NCBI RefSeq assembly: GCF_051124815.1
Contig: NZ_CP118487.1
Span: 124,001-188,000, forward strand
Length of the DNA stretch: 64,000 nucleotides
Direction: 5' to 3'
Source: Azospirillum sp051124815
Lineage (GTDB): Bacteria; Pseudomonadota; Alphaproteobacteria; Azospirillales; Azospirillaceae
The position numbers and the translations under genes are program-made. The notes under the pieces are model-generated. The model had not been told where the DNA came from. It did no database searches and saw nothing but the letters and a program-made list of their open reading frames with translations. Below, in pieces: positions 1 through 11,316 of the stretch (positions are counted from its first letter, which is position 1; each line of letters starts with the position of its first letter).

Positions 1-893
1 TGGAGCCACCCATTCAGACGGGATCGCTGCTGATCCGCATGCAGAACTGCCAGCAGCAGCTTCCGGCGGCGCTCGCCAAGGTCGGGGCCTGGGCGCTGGC
101 CTATCCCTTCCGCACCGCGACGCTGAAGATCGGCGAACTGGCGGCGGCAGCGGAGGTCTCCGTCGCGTCAGTCAACCGCTATGCCCGCTTCCTCGGCTAT
201 GACGGCTATCCGGAATTCCGCGAGGATCTGCTGCGCGCCTTCGAATCCACCTTCGCGCCGGTGGAAAAGCTGCGCGTCGCCGTGCAGCGCGACACCTCGA
301 ACGCCGAGATCATGCGGGAATCGCTGGCCAGCGACGCCGTCAACATCACCCGCACCATGGATCTGCTGCAGCCGGAGCAGTGCGAGGCGGCGATCCGCCT
401 GATCCGCGATGCCGGCCGCGTCGTGGCGTTGGGGCTCGGCGACAGCGCCTATCTCGCGCTGTTCCTGACCGACGTGCTGGAGCCCTATGTCGACAATGTC
501 CACGAAGCCATCGAGTTCGCGGGCACCGAGCGCACCATCCGCCGGCTGATGACGATGAAGCCCGGCGATCTGGTGATCGCCATCACCTCCCCGCGCTATT
601 CGCGCCGGACCATCGAGCATCTGCAGCTGTGCCGGGAGCGGGGGGCGAAGGCCATCGCGTTGACCGACGCGCCGGACAGCCCGATCGTGCCGCTGGCCGA
701 CGTGACCCTGCTGGCCGGGGCCGACCATGGCGTGCGCCACAGCTCCCCCACCGGTCTGATGGCGCTGATCGTGGCGCTCGGCACCGCGCTGTCGCGCTCC
801 CGTCCCGACAGCGTCCATCAGGCCGCCGACATGGCCGAACGCATCCTGCCCTACCTCCACGTCGTGCCGAAATCGAGCCGGCCTCCCGAGTGA
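1..893 (+). CDS. RpiR/MurR-family transcriptional regulator (5' end outside window)
   Basis: DNA-binding regulator with an N-terminal RpiR helix-turn-helix domain and a C-terminal SIS sugar-phosphate-type domain. The helix-turn-helix is visible as IGELAAAAEVSVASVNRYAR near residues 30-50 from the ATG at 39, and the SIS core as VVALGLGDSAY and VIAITSPRYSR further on. The reading frame stays open upstream of that ATG to the window edge, and the usual first helix of the family starts before it, so the true start is probably outside the window. It sits 40 bp upstream of the D-peptide operon on the same strand, so it is likely the local regulator; the ligand cannot be read from the sequence. Confidence 0.85.
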   Translation, partial: EPPIQTGSLLIRMQNCQQQLPAALAKVGAWALAYPFRTATLKIGELAAAAEVSVASVNRYARFLGYDGYPEFREDLLRAFESTFAPVEKLRVAVQRDTSNAEIMRESLASDAVNITRTMDLLQPEQCEAAIRLIRDAGRVVALGLGDSAYLALFLTDVLEPYVDNVHEAIEFAGTERTIRRLMTMKPGDLVIAITSPRYSRRTIEHLQLCRERGAKAIALTDAPDSPIVPLADVTLLAGADHGVRHSSPTGLMALIVALGTALSRSRPDSVHQAADMAERILPYLHVVPKSSRPPE

Positions 894-933
894 ACGGCAC
901 TTCCCCTCCACGCGCCAACGAAGCTGGAAAGCG

Positions 934-1775
934 ATGACGATCTCCTATTGGAACGGGCGTTACCTGCCGCTGGACGAGGTCCATGTGTCGCCGCTGGACC
1001 GCGGTTTCCTGTTCGCCGACGGCCTCTATGAGGTGACCGCCGCCTATAATGGCCGCCTGTTCGAGCCGGAGGCGCACGTCGCCCGCCTGCAGCGCGGCAT
1101 GGCCGAGCTGCGCATCGACTGCGCCCTGTCGGCCGGCGACTGGTTGGACATCATGGAGCGGCTGGCGGCGGAGTCCGGCATCGACGGCGACCTGACCGTC
1201 TACCTGCAGGTCACCCGCGGCGCAGCATCCAGCCGCGGCCATGCCTTCCCGGCCGGCGTCACCCCGTCGGTGTTCGGCATGGCGAGCCCGTTGAAGCGCC
1301 CGCCCGCGGCGTGGCGCGACCAGGGTGTCGCCGCCATCACCATCCCCGACATCCGCTGGGGCCGCTGCGACCTGAAGACGGTGGCGCTGCTCGGCAGCGT
1401 GCTGGCGCAGCAGGCGGCGACCGACGCCGGCGTGGTCGATGCGCTGCAACTGCGCGACGGCATGGTGACCGAGGGCGCCGCCACCAACATCTTCGTGGTC
1501 AAGGACGGCGTCATCGCCACGCCGGTCAAGGACAACCGCATTCTGGAGGGCATCACCCGCATCGTCGTCCTGCGGCTGGCCGCCGAGGCCGGGCTGCGGC
1601 TGGAGGAGCGCGACATCCCGGCGGCGGAGCTTGAGGCCGCCGACGAGATCTGGATCGCCAGCACCACCAAGGAAATTACCCCCGTCACCAGTCTGAACGG
1701 CAAGCCGGTCGGCAGCGGCGCGCCGGGCATGGTCTGGCGCCGCATCTTCGCGCTGTTCGCCGAGAAGCTGGGCCG

Positions 1776-1779
<4 letters not shown>
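934..1779 (+). CDS. dat: D-amino-acid transaminase (class IV PLP aminotransferase)
   Basis: A 281-residue fold-type IV aminotransferase. Such enzymes move the amino group of D-alanine and other D-amino acids to 2-oxoglutarate, or act on branched-chain amino acids. The N-terminus (YWNGRYLPLDEVHVSPLDRG) is typical of the D-alanine transaminase branch, Lys148 in DLKTV fits the PLP lysine, and Glu near 178 in VTEGAATNIF fits the cofactor-binding glutamate. The stop codon overlaps the start of the next gene (ATGA at 1776), so translation is probably coupled. The neighbours (D-aminopeptidase and dipeptide transporter) favour the D-amino-acid reading over branched-chain transaminase or aminodeoxychorismate lyase. 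Confidence 0.85.
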
Positions 1780-3701
<1,922 letters not shown>

Positions 3702-3724
3702 ATCAAAAAACAGGGAGTTCTCAC

Positions 3725-5257
3725 GTGAAGCGTTTTGCTCTTCCCCTGCTGGCCGGCCTGCTCGCCGGCACCGCGCTGGCCGGTCCGGCCTTCGCCGCGA
3801 AGGATCTGGTCGTCGGCATTCCCGACAACATCACCACGCTGGACCCGGCCGACATCAACGACACCCTGTCGCAGTCGGCCAGCCGCACGATGATGCAGGG
3901 CCTGTTCGGCTTCGACAAGGACATGAAGCTGGTGCCGCTGCTGGCCGAGAGCTTCGAGGTCAACGACACCGCCACCGAATACACCTATCACCTGCGCAAG
4001 GGCGTCACCTTCCATGACGGCTCGCCCTTCAACGCCCAGGCGGTGAAGACCAATTTCGACCGGCTGTCCAACCCGGCCAACCGGCTGAAGCGCCAGAGCC
4101 TGCTGGCGATGCTGGCCGAGACGGTGGTGGTCGACGACTACACCGTCAAGCTGAAGCTGGCCCAGCCCTTCGGCGCGCTGAACAACAACCTCGCCCATCC
4201 CGGCGCCATGATCCACAGCCCGAAGGCGCTGGAGACCTACGGCAAGGAGATCGGCCGCCATCCGGTCGGCACCGGCCCCTACAAGTTCGTCAGCTGGGAA
4301 GCGGATACGCTGAAGGTCGAGAAGAACGACCATTACTGGAAGCAGGGCCTGCCGAAGATCGACCACGTCACGCTGAAGAGCGTGCCGGAGAACGGCAGCC
4401 GCATCGCCATGCTGCAGACCAACGAGGCGCAGTTCATCTATCCGCTGCCGCCCGAAATGGTGAAGATGGTGGAGGCCAACACCCAGCTGGAGATCATCGA
4501 CGCCCCGTCGATCATCGCCCGCTATGTGGCGATGAACACCATGAAGAAGCCGTTCAACGACCCGCGCGTCCGTCAGGCGCTGAACTACGCCATCGACAAG
4601 AACGCCTACGCCAAGGTGGTCTATCGCGGCCATGCCGGCCCGCTGGATTCGGCGATCCCGTCCAAGCTGGGCTTCCACGTCACCCAGCCGAACCAGTACA
4701 CCTACGATCTCGCCAAGGCGAAGGCGCTGCTGGCTGAAGCCGGCTATCCGAACGGCTTCGAGGCCGAGATGTTCGGCCGCAACAGCACCAACTTCATCCG
4801 CGGCATGCAGTTCGTCCAGCAGCAGCTGTCGCAGATCGGCGTCAAGCTGACCGTCACCCCGCTGGAGGCCGGCGTCGAGACCGCCCGCGTCTGGGGCGTG
4901 GAGAAGCCGGAGGACGCCACGGTGCAGATGCAGTATGGCGGCTGGTCGGCCTCGACCGGCGACGCCGACTGGGGCCTGCGCCCGCTGCTGTGGGGCAAGG
5001 GCTTCCCGCCGAAGTTCTTCAACGTCGCGTACTATAAGAACGACACGGTCGACGCGGCCATCGAGACCGGCATCGGCACCGCCGACACCGCCAAGCGCGC
5101 CGAGGCCTACCGCGTCGCCCAGGAGCAGATCTGGAAGGACGCGCCCTGGATCTTCCTCGGCGTCGAGAACCTGCTGGCCGGCAAGTCGAAGAAGCTGACC
5201 GGCTTCTACTATGTCGCCGACGGCGGCCTGCAGATGGAAGAGGCCGATCTGCAGTGA
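3725..5257 (+). CDS. Peptide ABC transporter substrate-binding protein (SBP_bac_5 family)
   Basis: A 510-residue periplasmic binding protein. A Sec signal peptide is visible (residues 1 to about 24, ending GPAFA before AKD), followed by an SBP_bac_5 domain with family landmarks such as TTLDPADIND, the YTYHLRKGVTFHDGSPF strand and a GTGPYKF motif. Length fits DppA/GsiB-like proteins. It starts 23 bp after the fused ATPase gene. The specificity (dipeptide, glutathione, D-peptide) cannot be read from the sequence; the downstream hydrolases suggest peptides with D- or isoaspartyl residues. Confidence 0.92.
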   Translation: MKRFALPLLAGLLAGTALAGPAFAAKDLVVGIPDNITTLDPADINDTLSQSASRTMMQGLFGFDKDMKLVPLLAESFEVNDTATEYTYHLRKGVTFHDGSPFNAQAVKTNFDRLSNPANRLKRQSLLAMLAETVVVDDYTVKLKLAQPFGALNNNLAHPGAMIHSPKALETYGKEIGRHPVGTGPYKFVSWEADTLKVEKNDHYWKQGLPKIDHVTLKSVPENGSRIAMLQTNEAQFIYPLPPEMVKMVEANTQLEIIDAPSIIARYVAMNTMKKPFNDPRVRQALNYAIDKNAYAKVVYRGHAGPLDSAIPSKLGFHVTQPNQYTYDLAKAKALLAEAGYPNGFEAEMFGRNSTNFIRGMQFVQQQLSQIGVKLTVTPLEAGVETARVWGVEKPEDATVQMQYGGWSASTGDADWGLRPLLWGKGFPPKFFNVAYYKNDTVDAAIETGIGTADTAKRAEAYRVAQEQIWKDAPWIFLGVENLLAGKSKKLTGFYYVADGGLQMEEADLQ

Positions 5258-5265
5258 TGTGAAAA

Positions 5266-5508
5266 TGCCCTCTCTCCCCCGCTCTCGCGCAAACGAAGTT
5301 TGCGCTGACGCGACAGGCGGACCTTTGGTCCGCCGATAGCGGGGAGAGGGAGGGGACCCGCCGCGCAGCGGTGGGGAGGGTGAGGGGGCCGGCGCGCGTT
5401 TGCGCGCCGCGAAGGGGCATACTGCCCCTTCGCCATCCCCTGGCACGGGCTCACGCCCGTGCTGCCCCCTCACCCTAACCCTCTCCCCAGGGGGGAGAGG
5501 GAACTTTT
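5266..5508. repeat. Mosaic of GC-rich palindromic repeats between binding protein and permease genes
   Basis: This gene-free stretch is built of nested inverted repeats: a 'ccctctc...gagaggg' pair, an internal cgcaaacgaagtttgcg palindrome, a cggacctttggtccg palindrome, a gaaggggcatactgccccttc palindrome, and right-hand arms complementary to the left-hand ones. Pieces of the same type recur at 52720-52876 and 58046-58191. It splits the operon after the binding protein gene. It could form stem-loops that stabilise the upstream mRNA so that binding protein is made in excess, which is inference. Confidence 0.75.
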
Positions 5509-5547
5509 CATCCGCACCTCCAGGCCCTCCACCAGGACCTCTGCCCC

Positions 5548-6468
5548 ATGCTGAAATATCTCGTCGGCCGTCTCGCCGGCATCCTGCCGGTGCTGCTGGT
5601 GATCTCCGTCTTCGTCTTCGGCTTCGTCCATCTGCTGCCGGGCGACCCGGCGCGGCTGGTCGCCGGGCCGGATGCGACCCAGCGCGACGTCGAACTGGTG
5701 CGCCAGGATCTCGGCCTCGACCAGCCTCTGTGGGTGCAGTATGGCCGATTCCTCGGCAATGCGGTGCAGGGCGAGTTCGGGCGGTCGATGAAGTCCAAGC
5801 GGCCGGTGTCCGAGGAGATCGGCGAACGCTTTATGCCGACCCTCTACCTCACCGTCGTCGCCATGATCTGGGCGACACTGGCCGGGCTGCTGATCGGCGT
5901 GGCGTCGGCGACGAAGCGCGGGCGCTGGCAGGACCATGTCGGCATGGTGGTGGCGGTGTCGGGCATCGCCTTCCCCTCCTTCTGGCTCGGCCTGCTGATG
6001 ATCGACCTGTTCTCGGTCAAGCTCGGCTGGCTGCCGACCAGCGGATACGGGACGTGGCAGCATTTCGTCATGCCGTCGCTGACGCTCGGCCTCGGCGTCG
6101 CCGCGGTGATGGCGCGCTTCACCCGCTCCGCCTTCATCGAGATCGCGCGCGAGGATTACGTCCGCACCGCGCGGGCCAAGGGCGTCCCGGCCCGGCTGGT
6201 GGTGTGGAAGCACACGCTGCGCAACGCGCTGATCCCGATCATCACCATGGTCGGCCTGCAGTTCGGCTTCCTGCTCGGCGGGTCGATCGTGGTGGAGACG
6301 GTGTTCTCCTGGCCGGGGCTGGGCCGGCTGCTGGTGGATAGCGTCAATTACCGCGACTACACCGTCATCCAGGCGGAGATCCTGCTGTTCTCGCTGGAGT
6401 TCATCATCATCAACCTGCTGGTCGATGTGCTGTACGCCTTCGCCAACCCCGAGATTCGCTACTCATGA
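5548..6468 (+). CDS. Peptide ABC transporter permease (DppB/GsiC type)
   Basis: A 306-residue inner-membrane permease. The N-terminal helix (LVGRLAGILPVLLVISVFVFGFVHLLPGD) and the following 'GDPARLVAG' segment are hallmarks of the DppB/OppB branch. The binding-protein-dependent transport domain has the EAA loop around EDYVRTARAKGVPA and about six membrane segments. It pairs with the next gene, whose start overlaps it by 4 bp (ATGA). Confidence 0.93.
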   Translation: MLKYLVGRLAGILPVLLVISVFVFGFVHLLPGDPARLVAGPDATQRDVELVRQDLGLDQPLWVQYGRFLGNAVQGEFGRSMKSKRPVSEEIGERFMPTLYLTVVAMIWATLAGLLIGVASATKRGRWQDHVGMVVAVSGIAFPSFWLGLLMIDLFSVKLGWLPTSGYGTWQHFVMPSLTLGLGVAAVMARFTRSAFIEIAREDYVRTARAKGVPARLVVWKHTLRNALIPIITMVGLQFGFLLGGSIVVETVFSWPGLGRLLVDSVNYRDYTVIQAEILLFSLEFIIINLLVDVLYAFANPEIRYS

Positions 6469-7349
6469 CCACGACCGACGCAACCGCCGTGGCTGTGAGC
6501 CACGAAGCCGTCCGCTCCCCGCTGCGCGAGTTCTGGCGCAAGTTCCGGCGCAACCGCACAGCCATGGCCGCCGGCATCTGCCTGGCAGCGCTGGCGCTGG
6601 CCGCGGCGGCGGCGCCCTGGATCGCGCCGTTCGATCCGGCGGCCTTCGACTACGACCGCATCCTGGAAGGCCCGTCGCCCGACCATTGGGCCGGCACCGA
6701 CGCCTATGGCCGCGACATCTTCAGCCGCATCCTGTGGGGCGCGCGCATCTCGCTGTCGGTCGGGCTGCTGTCGGTGCTGCTGGGCGGGGCGGCCGGTGTC
6801 GCGCTTGGGCTGATCGCCGGCTTCCGCGGCGGCTGGATCGACAGCCTCATCATGCGCATCTGCGACGTGCTGCTGGCCTTCCCCGGCATCCTGCTCGCCA
6901 TCGGCATCGTCGCCATCCTTGGGCCGGGCATCGAGAACGTCATCTATGCGGTGGCGATCTTCAGCGTGCCGGTCTTCGCCCGCCTCGTGCGCGGCAGCAC
7001 GCTGTCGTTGAAGCGCGCCGTCTATGTCGACGCCGCCCGCGCGATCGGCGTGCGCGACCGGCTGCTGATGGTCCGCCACATCCTGCCCGGCACGCTGCCC
7101 AGCGTGATCGTCTATGTCTCCATGCGCATCGGCACCTCGATCCTGACGGCGGCGAGCCTCAGCTTCATCGGTCTCGGCGCCCAGCCGCCCAGCCCGGAAT
7201 GGGGCGCCATGCTGGCCGACGGGCGCAGCTACATCGGCGTCGCCAGCCACGTCACCTTCTATCCCGGTCTCGCCATCTTCCTGACGGTGCTGGCCTTCAA
7301 CCTGCTCGGCGACGGATTGCGCGATGCCCTCGACCCCAAGCTGCGCTGA
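6465..7349 (+). CDS. Peptide ABC transporter permease (DppC/GsiD type)
   Basis: A 294-residue second permease of the importer. It has the DppC-type N-terminal segment (LREFWRKFRRNRTAMAAGICLAALAL), the periplasmic 'HWAGTDAYGRDIFSRILWGARISLSVG' region cut here to its key GTDAYGRD motif, and the EAA loop around VDAARAIGVRDRLL. Five to six membrane helices are visible. It overlaps the upstream permease by 4 bp and the next gene by 26 bp, so the operon is tightly coupled. Confidence 0.93.
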   Translation: MTTTDATAVAVSHEAVRSPLREFWRKFRRNRTAMAAGICLAALALAAAAAPWIAPFDPAAFDYDRILEGPSPDHWAGTDAYGRDIFSRILWGARISLSVGLLSVLLGGAAGVALGLIAGFRGGWIDSLIMRICDVLLAFPGILLAIGIVAILGPGIENVIYAVAIFSVPVFARLVRGSTLSLKRAVYVDAARAIGVRDRLLMVRHILPGTLPSVIVYVSMRIGTSILTAASLSFIGLGAQPPSPEWGAMLADGRSYIGVASHVTFYPGLAIFLTVLAFNLLGDGLRDALDPKLR

Positions 7350-8403
7350 GGGCGCGCGGCGGGCGCGGGATCTCGGGCTGGCCTGCGGCCGGCTGAAGAC
7401 GGGACCGCGCAACGCCATCACCGATGTGCCCGGCCTGCGCGTCGGCCATGTCACGCTGGATGAGGGTGCCATCCAGACCGGCGTCTCCGCCATCCTGCCC
7501 CATGCCGGCAACCTCTATCGCGACAAGCCGGTCGCTGCCGCCGAGGTGCTGAACGGCTTCGGCAAGAGCGTCGGGCTGATGCAGGTTGAGGAACTCGGCG
7601 CGTTGGAAACCCCGATCCTGCTGACCAATACCCTGTCGGTGGGCACCGCATCCACCGCGCTGGTCCGCCATGCCATCGCCGCCAACCCCGACATCGGCCG
7701 CACCACCGCCACCGTCAATCCCGTGGTGATGGAGTGCAACGATGGTCCGCTGAACGACATCCAGGCGCTGGCGGTGACCGAGGCGCATGCCGCCGCCGCT
7801 CTTGCCGCCGCTCTGTCCCAGCCGGACGGTGCGGAGGTCGCGGTCGGATCGGTCGGCGCCGGGCGCGGCATGTCCTGCTTCGGTTTCAAGGGCGGCATCG
7901 GCACCTCCTCGCGCCGCCTCAAGCTGGACGGCAAGCGCCATCACCTGGGCGTGCTGGTGCTGGCGAATTTCGGCCGGCCGGGGGAACTGCGCCTTTCCGA
8001 TGGCCGCCGCATCGCCCCGCCGGTGAAGGACGACGCGCCGGAGAAGGGCTCCGTCATCGTCATCGCCGCCACCGACGTGCCGCTCGACCACCGCCAGCTG
8101 CGCCGGGTGATCCGCCGCGCCGGGGTCGGGCTGGCGCGGGTGGGATCCTTCTGGGGCCACGGCAGCGGCGACATCGCGCTGGGCTTCACCACCGCCAACC
8201 GCATCGACCATGACGAGCGGGCCGACATCGGGACCCTGCGCATGTTGAACGAACGCCGCATCGACGCGCTGTTCGAGGCGATGGCCGACGCGACGCAGGA
8301 AGCCGTCCTCGACGCGCTGGCCGCCGCCACGCCGGTGGTCGGCCGCGACGGCGCCACCCGGCCCTGCCTGTCCGACATGCTGATCTCCGGGAGCACAGAG
8401 TGA
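7324..8403 (+). CDS. P1-family N-terminal nucleophile aminopeptidase (DmpA/BapA type)
   Basis: A 359-residue member of the DmpA (L-aminopeptidase/D-Ala-esterase-amidase) family, which self-cleaves at a Gly-Ser bond to expose a catalytic serine. Family landmarks are the start GRLKTGPRNAITDVPGLRVG, the FGFKGGIGTSSR segment near 186-197, and EKGSVIVIAATD, which puts the expected cleavage at Gly242-Ser243. DmpA relatives release N-terminal amino acids, including D-residues in amide substrates and beta-amino acids. The chosen start overlaps the permease gene by 26 bp; a later start would cut into the conserved N-terminus. Confidence 0.88.
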   Translation: MPSTPSCAEGARRARDLGLACGRLKTGPRNAITDVPGLRVGHVTLDEGAIQTGVSAILPHAGNLYRDKPVAAAEVLNGFGKSVGLMQVEELGALETPILLTNTLSVGTASTALVRHAIAANPDIGRTTATVNPVVMECNDGPLNDIQALAVTEAHAAAALAAALSQPDGAEVAVGSVGAGRGMSCFGFKGGIGTSSRRLKLDGKRHHLGVLVLANFGRPGELRLSDGRRIAPPVKDDAPEKGSVIVIAATDVPLDHRQLRRVIRRAGVGLARVGSFWGHGSGDIALGFTTANRIDHDERADIGTLRMLNERRIDALFEAMADATQEAVLDALAAATPVVGRDGATRPCLSDMLISGSTE

Positions 8404-9233
8404 AGATCTACATCTCCGCCGACATCGAAGGGGTGGCCGGCGTCGTCTCCCAGCAGCAGGTGACGCCGGGCAACCCCGAATACGAGCGTGCCCGCCGCCT
8501 GATGACCGCCGAGGTCAACGCCGCCATCGAAGGGGCACTCGAAGCCGGGGCGACCGAAATCCTGGTCAACGACAGCCACGGCCCGATGGTCAACCTGCTG
8601 CCGGACGAACTGCACCCGGCCGCCGAGCTGATCCTGGGCCGCCCCAAGCCCATCGGCATGTTCGCCGGTCTGGAGCCGGACACGGCGGGCGTGATGTGCG
8701 TCGGCTTCCACACCTCGGCCCGGCAATACGGCATCCTCGCCCACACCACCAACAGCTTCGCCTTCGGCCGCGTCCGGGTGAACGGCTTGGAGCTGGGCGA
8801 AGCCGGCAATTACGGCGCCTATGCCGGCGAGATCGGCGTCCCGGTGATCCTGTTGAGCGGCGACGACCGCTTCGCCGCCGAGATGGCGCCGCTGTTCCCC
8901 GAATCCGAACGCGTGGTGGTGAAGCAGGCGCTCGGCCAGCGCGCCGCCCGCTCGGTGGCGCCGTCGGTCGCCCGCGACCGCATCCGCGAGGCCGCTACCC
9001 GCGCCGTTCGCCGGGGCGCCGGCATCCCGCCCTTCCGCGTCCCGCCGCAGACCGATGGCGCGCCCTACCGGCTGGAGATCGAGATGAACAGCCCGGCGCT
9101 GGCCGATCTGGCCTCGCTGATCCCGGTGTCCGAGCGCCTCGACCCCGTCACCGTCCGCCTGCCGGCCGCCAGCATGGCCGCCGTGCTGGGCTGGATCAAC
9201 ACCCTGTCGGCCATGTCGGCCACCCTGCGCTGA
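8400..9233 (+). CDS. dppA: D-aminopeptidase, M55 family (DppA-like)
   Basis: A 277-residue zinc peptidase that in Bacillus subtilis removes D-amino acids from the N-terminus of peptides. The key residues line up at nearly the same numbers as in the Bacillus enzyme: Asp8 and Glu10 in SADIEG, His60 in NDSHG, His104 in VGFHTS, the catalytic His115 in LAHTTNS, and a glutamate in ELGEAGN (about 131-134). Its start overlaps the previous stop by 4 bp. The name dppA here means the Bacillus D-aminopeptidase, not the E. coli binding protein. Confidence 0.92.
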   Translation: MKIYISADIEGVAGVVSQQQVTPGNPEYERARRLMTAEVNAAIEGALEAGATEILVNDSHGPMVNLLPDELHPAAELILGRPKPIGMFAGLEPDTAGVMCVGFHTSARQYGILAHTTNSFAFGRVRVNGLELGEAGNYGAYAGEIGVPVILLSGDDRFAAEMAPLFPESERVVVKQALGQRAARSVAPSVARDRIREAATRAVRRGAGIPPFRVPPQTDGAPYRLEIEMNSPALADLASLIPVSERLDPVTVRLPAASMAAVLGWINTLSAMSATLR

Positions 9234-9244
9234 GACCCGCACCC

Positions 9245-10204
9245 ATGACCCTCTCCCATCCGCAGCCCTTCGCGCTGGCCATCCATGGCGGCGCCGGCAC
9301 CATCAAGCGCAGCGCCCTGACTCCGGCCCTGACCGAGGGCTATCACGCCGGCCTGCGCCGGGCGCTCGCCGCCGGGCACGAGGTGCTGGCCGACGGCGGC
9401 AGCGCGCTGGATGCCGTCACATCCGCCGTGATGGCGCTGGAGGACGAGCCGCTGTTCAACGCCGGCCGCGGCGCCGTCTTCACCGCCGAGGGCGTGCAGG
9501 AGATGGACGCCGCCATCATGGACGGCCGCGACCGTGCCGCCGGTGCGGTGGCCGGGCTGTTCGGCCCGCGCAACCCCATCCTGGCCGCCCGTGCGGTGAT
9601 GGAGCACACGGAACATGTCCTGCTGATCGGCGAGGGCGCGCTGGATCTCTGCCGCCGCCAGGGCTTGGCGATGGAGGAAGCCCCCTATTTTTTCACCCAG
9701 CCGCGCTGGGACGCCCTGCAGGCCGAGCTGGAGCGCCGCCGCTCCGGCGCCCCCGACGACGGGGACGAGCAGCGCCGCCACGGCACCGTCGGCGCCGTCG
9801 CCCGCGACCGTGACGGCAACCTCGCCGCCGCGACCTCCACCGGCGGCATGACCGCCAAGGCCAAGGGCCGTGTCGGCGACAGCCCGGTGTTCGGCGCCGG
9901 CACCTTCGCCGACAACATCACCTGCGCCGTCTCCGCCACCGGCCACGGTGAGCACTTCATCCGCCGCTGCGCTGCCCACGAGATCGACGCCCGCATGCGC
10001 TGGGCCGGCCAGAGCCTGGAGCGCGCCGCCGGCGACGTGGTGGACGAGCTGGGCGTGATCGGCGGTTCCGGCGGCCTGATCGCCATCGACCGCGACGGCC
10101 GTGTGGCGCTGCCCTTCAACTGCTCCGGCATGTACCGCGGCGCCATCGGCCCGGAGGGGCTGCCGATGACGGCGATCCACCGCGAGGAGTTCCGCATCGG
10201 CTGA
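9245..10204 (+). CDS. iaaA: Isoaspartyl peptidase / L-asparaginase (Ntn hydrolase)
   Basis: A 319-residue plant-type asparaginase of the EcAIII/IaaA family that cleaves isoaspartyl dipeptides and asparagine. The N-terminus ALAIHGGAGTI is diagnostic, and the autocleavage site is HGTVGAVA with Thr181 as the new N-terminal nucleophile. A downstream TSTGGMTAKAKGRVGDSP segment matches the substrate pocket. The ATG at 9245 lies 11 bp after the dppA stop. It is the last gene of the operon. Confidence 0.93.
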   Translation: MTLSHPQPFALAIHGGAGTIKRSALTPALTEGYHAGLRRALAAGHEVLADGGSALDAVTSAVMALEDEPLFNAGRGAVFTAEGVQEMDAAIMDGRDRAAGAVAGLFGPRNPILAARAVMEHTEHVLLIGEGALDLCRRQGLAMEEAPYFFTQPRWDALQAELERRRSGAPDDGDEQRRHGTVGAVARDRDGNLAAATSTGGMTAKAKGRVGDSPVFGAGTFADNITCAVSATGHGEHFIRRCAAHEIDARMRWAGQSLERAAGDVVDELGVIGGSGGLIAIDRDGRVALPFNCSGMYRGAIGPEGLPMTAIHREEFRIG

Positions 10205-10332
10205 CCCTCCCCCAAGAAGTCCCCTCTCCCCCCCGGGGAGAGGGGGATCCTGTTTCCCCCGCTGGACAGCCGGGGGCCGGCGCCCCACCTTGCTGCTGCC
10301 CCAGTGCAACGCCCGGAACGGAGGATGACGGC
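10205..10332. repeat. GC-rich palindromic repeat after iaaA
   Basis: A short copy of the intergenic palindrome family: ccctctccc and ggggagaggg arms around 10220-10250. It lies at the 3' end of the D-peptide operon and may act as a transcription end or mRNA 3' stem-loop. No U-run follows it, so a classical terminator is not shown. The end of this gap carries a strong GGAGG ribosome binding site for the next gene at about 10319-10323. Confidence 0.6.
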
Positions 10333-11283
10333 ATGCGTGCGATGGTGATTTCGCGGTTCGGCGGTCCCGACGTGTTCGAACTCCAGGACCGGCCGCGTCC
10401 GGTCGCGGGGCCGGGCGAACTGCTGGTGCGGGTGGTGGCGTCGGGCACCAACCCGGTGGACGCCAAGATCCGGCAGGCCGGCAGCTGGGCCGGCATCCCC
10501 TTCCCGGCGGTGCTCGGCTATGACGTGTCCGGCGTGGTGGAGGAGGTCGGCCCCGGCGTGACCGGCTTCAAGGCCGGCGACGAGGTGTTCTACACGCCGG
10601 AGATCTTCGGCAATCCCAACGGCAGCTATGCCGAGTACACCGTCGCCGCCGCGTCCATCGTCGCGCACAAGCCGCCGGGCCTCAGCCATATCGAGGCGGC
10701 GGGCATCCCGCTGGCCGGCGGCACGGCGTGGGAGGCCATCGTCCGCCGTCTGGCGGTGCGGCCGGGCGAGACGGTGCTGATTCATGGCGGGGCCGGCGGA
10801 GTCGGCAGCTTCGCCATCCAGTTCGCCAAGACGGCCGGCGCCCGCGTGCTCGCCACCGCCAGCAAGGCCAACCACGAGGCGATGCGCGATCTCGGCGCCG
10901 ACGTGACGCTCGATTACCGCGACACCGACGTGATGGACCGGATCCTGCGCGAGGCGGGCGGGGCGGGGGTGGACGCCGCCTTCGACACCGCCGGCGGCAA
11001 TGTGCCGATGAGCACCCAAGTGACCCGCCCCTTCGGCCGCATTGCCACCATCCTGCCGCCGACCGGCGACCTCGACGCACTCTATGTGAAGAATCAGACG
11101 CTCTACGGCACCTTTCTGACCCGCGAGGGCGCCCGCCTGCGCGAGATGGCGCCGCTGTTCCAGCGCGGACAGGCCAGGGTGATCGTCGACGAAGTCCTGC
11201 CGCTGGAGCAGGTCGGCAAGGCACATGAACGGCTCGATTCCGGCCACGGCCGCGGTAAGATCATCCTCCAACTGGGCGCCTGA
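10333..11283 (+). CDS. NADP-dependent quinone oxidoreductase-like (MDR superfamily, zinc-free)
   Basis: A 316-residue medium-chain reductase. A GroES-like N-terminal domain (SGTNPVDAKIRQ, VLGYDVSGVVEEVG) is followed by a Rossmann domain with the cofactor loop IHGGAGGVGSFAIQFAK. The cysteine and histidine ligands of zinc alcohol dehydrogenases are absent, which places it with quinone/enone reductases. Expected role: NAD(P)H-dependent reduction of quinones or reactive alkenals. It may be co-transcribed with the next gene 33 bp downstream. Confidence 0.85.
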   Translation: MRAMVISRFGGPDVFELQDRPRPVAGPGELLVRVVASGTNPVDAKIRQAGSWAGIPFPAVLGYDVSGVVEEVGPGVTGFKAGDEVFYTPEIFGNPNGSYAEYTVAAASIVAHKPPGLSHIEAAGIPLAGGTAWEAIVRRLAVRPGETVLIHGGAGGVGSFAIQFAKTAGARVLATASKANHEAMRDLGADVTLDYRDTDVMDRILREAGGAGVDAAFDTAGGNVPMSTQVTRPFGRIATILPPTGDLDALYVKNQTLYGTFLTREGARLREMAPLFQRGQARVIVDEVLPLEQVGKAHERLDSGHGRGKIILQLGA

Positions 11284-11316
11284 CGCCCGGACGAGGCATT
11301 CGAAAGGGCGGTCGTT

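Noticed and set aside
5266..5508. CRISPR array
   Set aside because: Repeats are palindromic and irregular in spacing, without unique spacers or cas genes.
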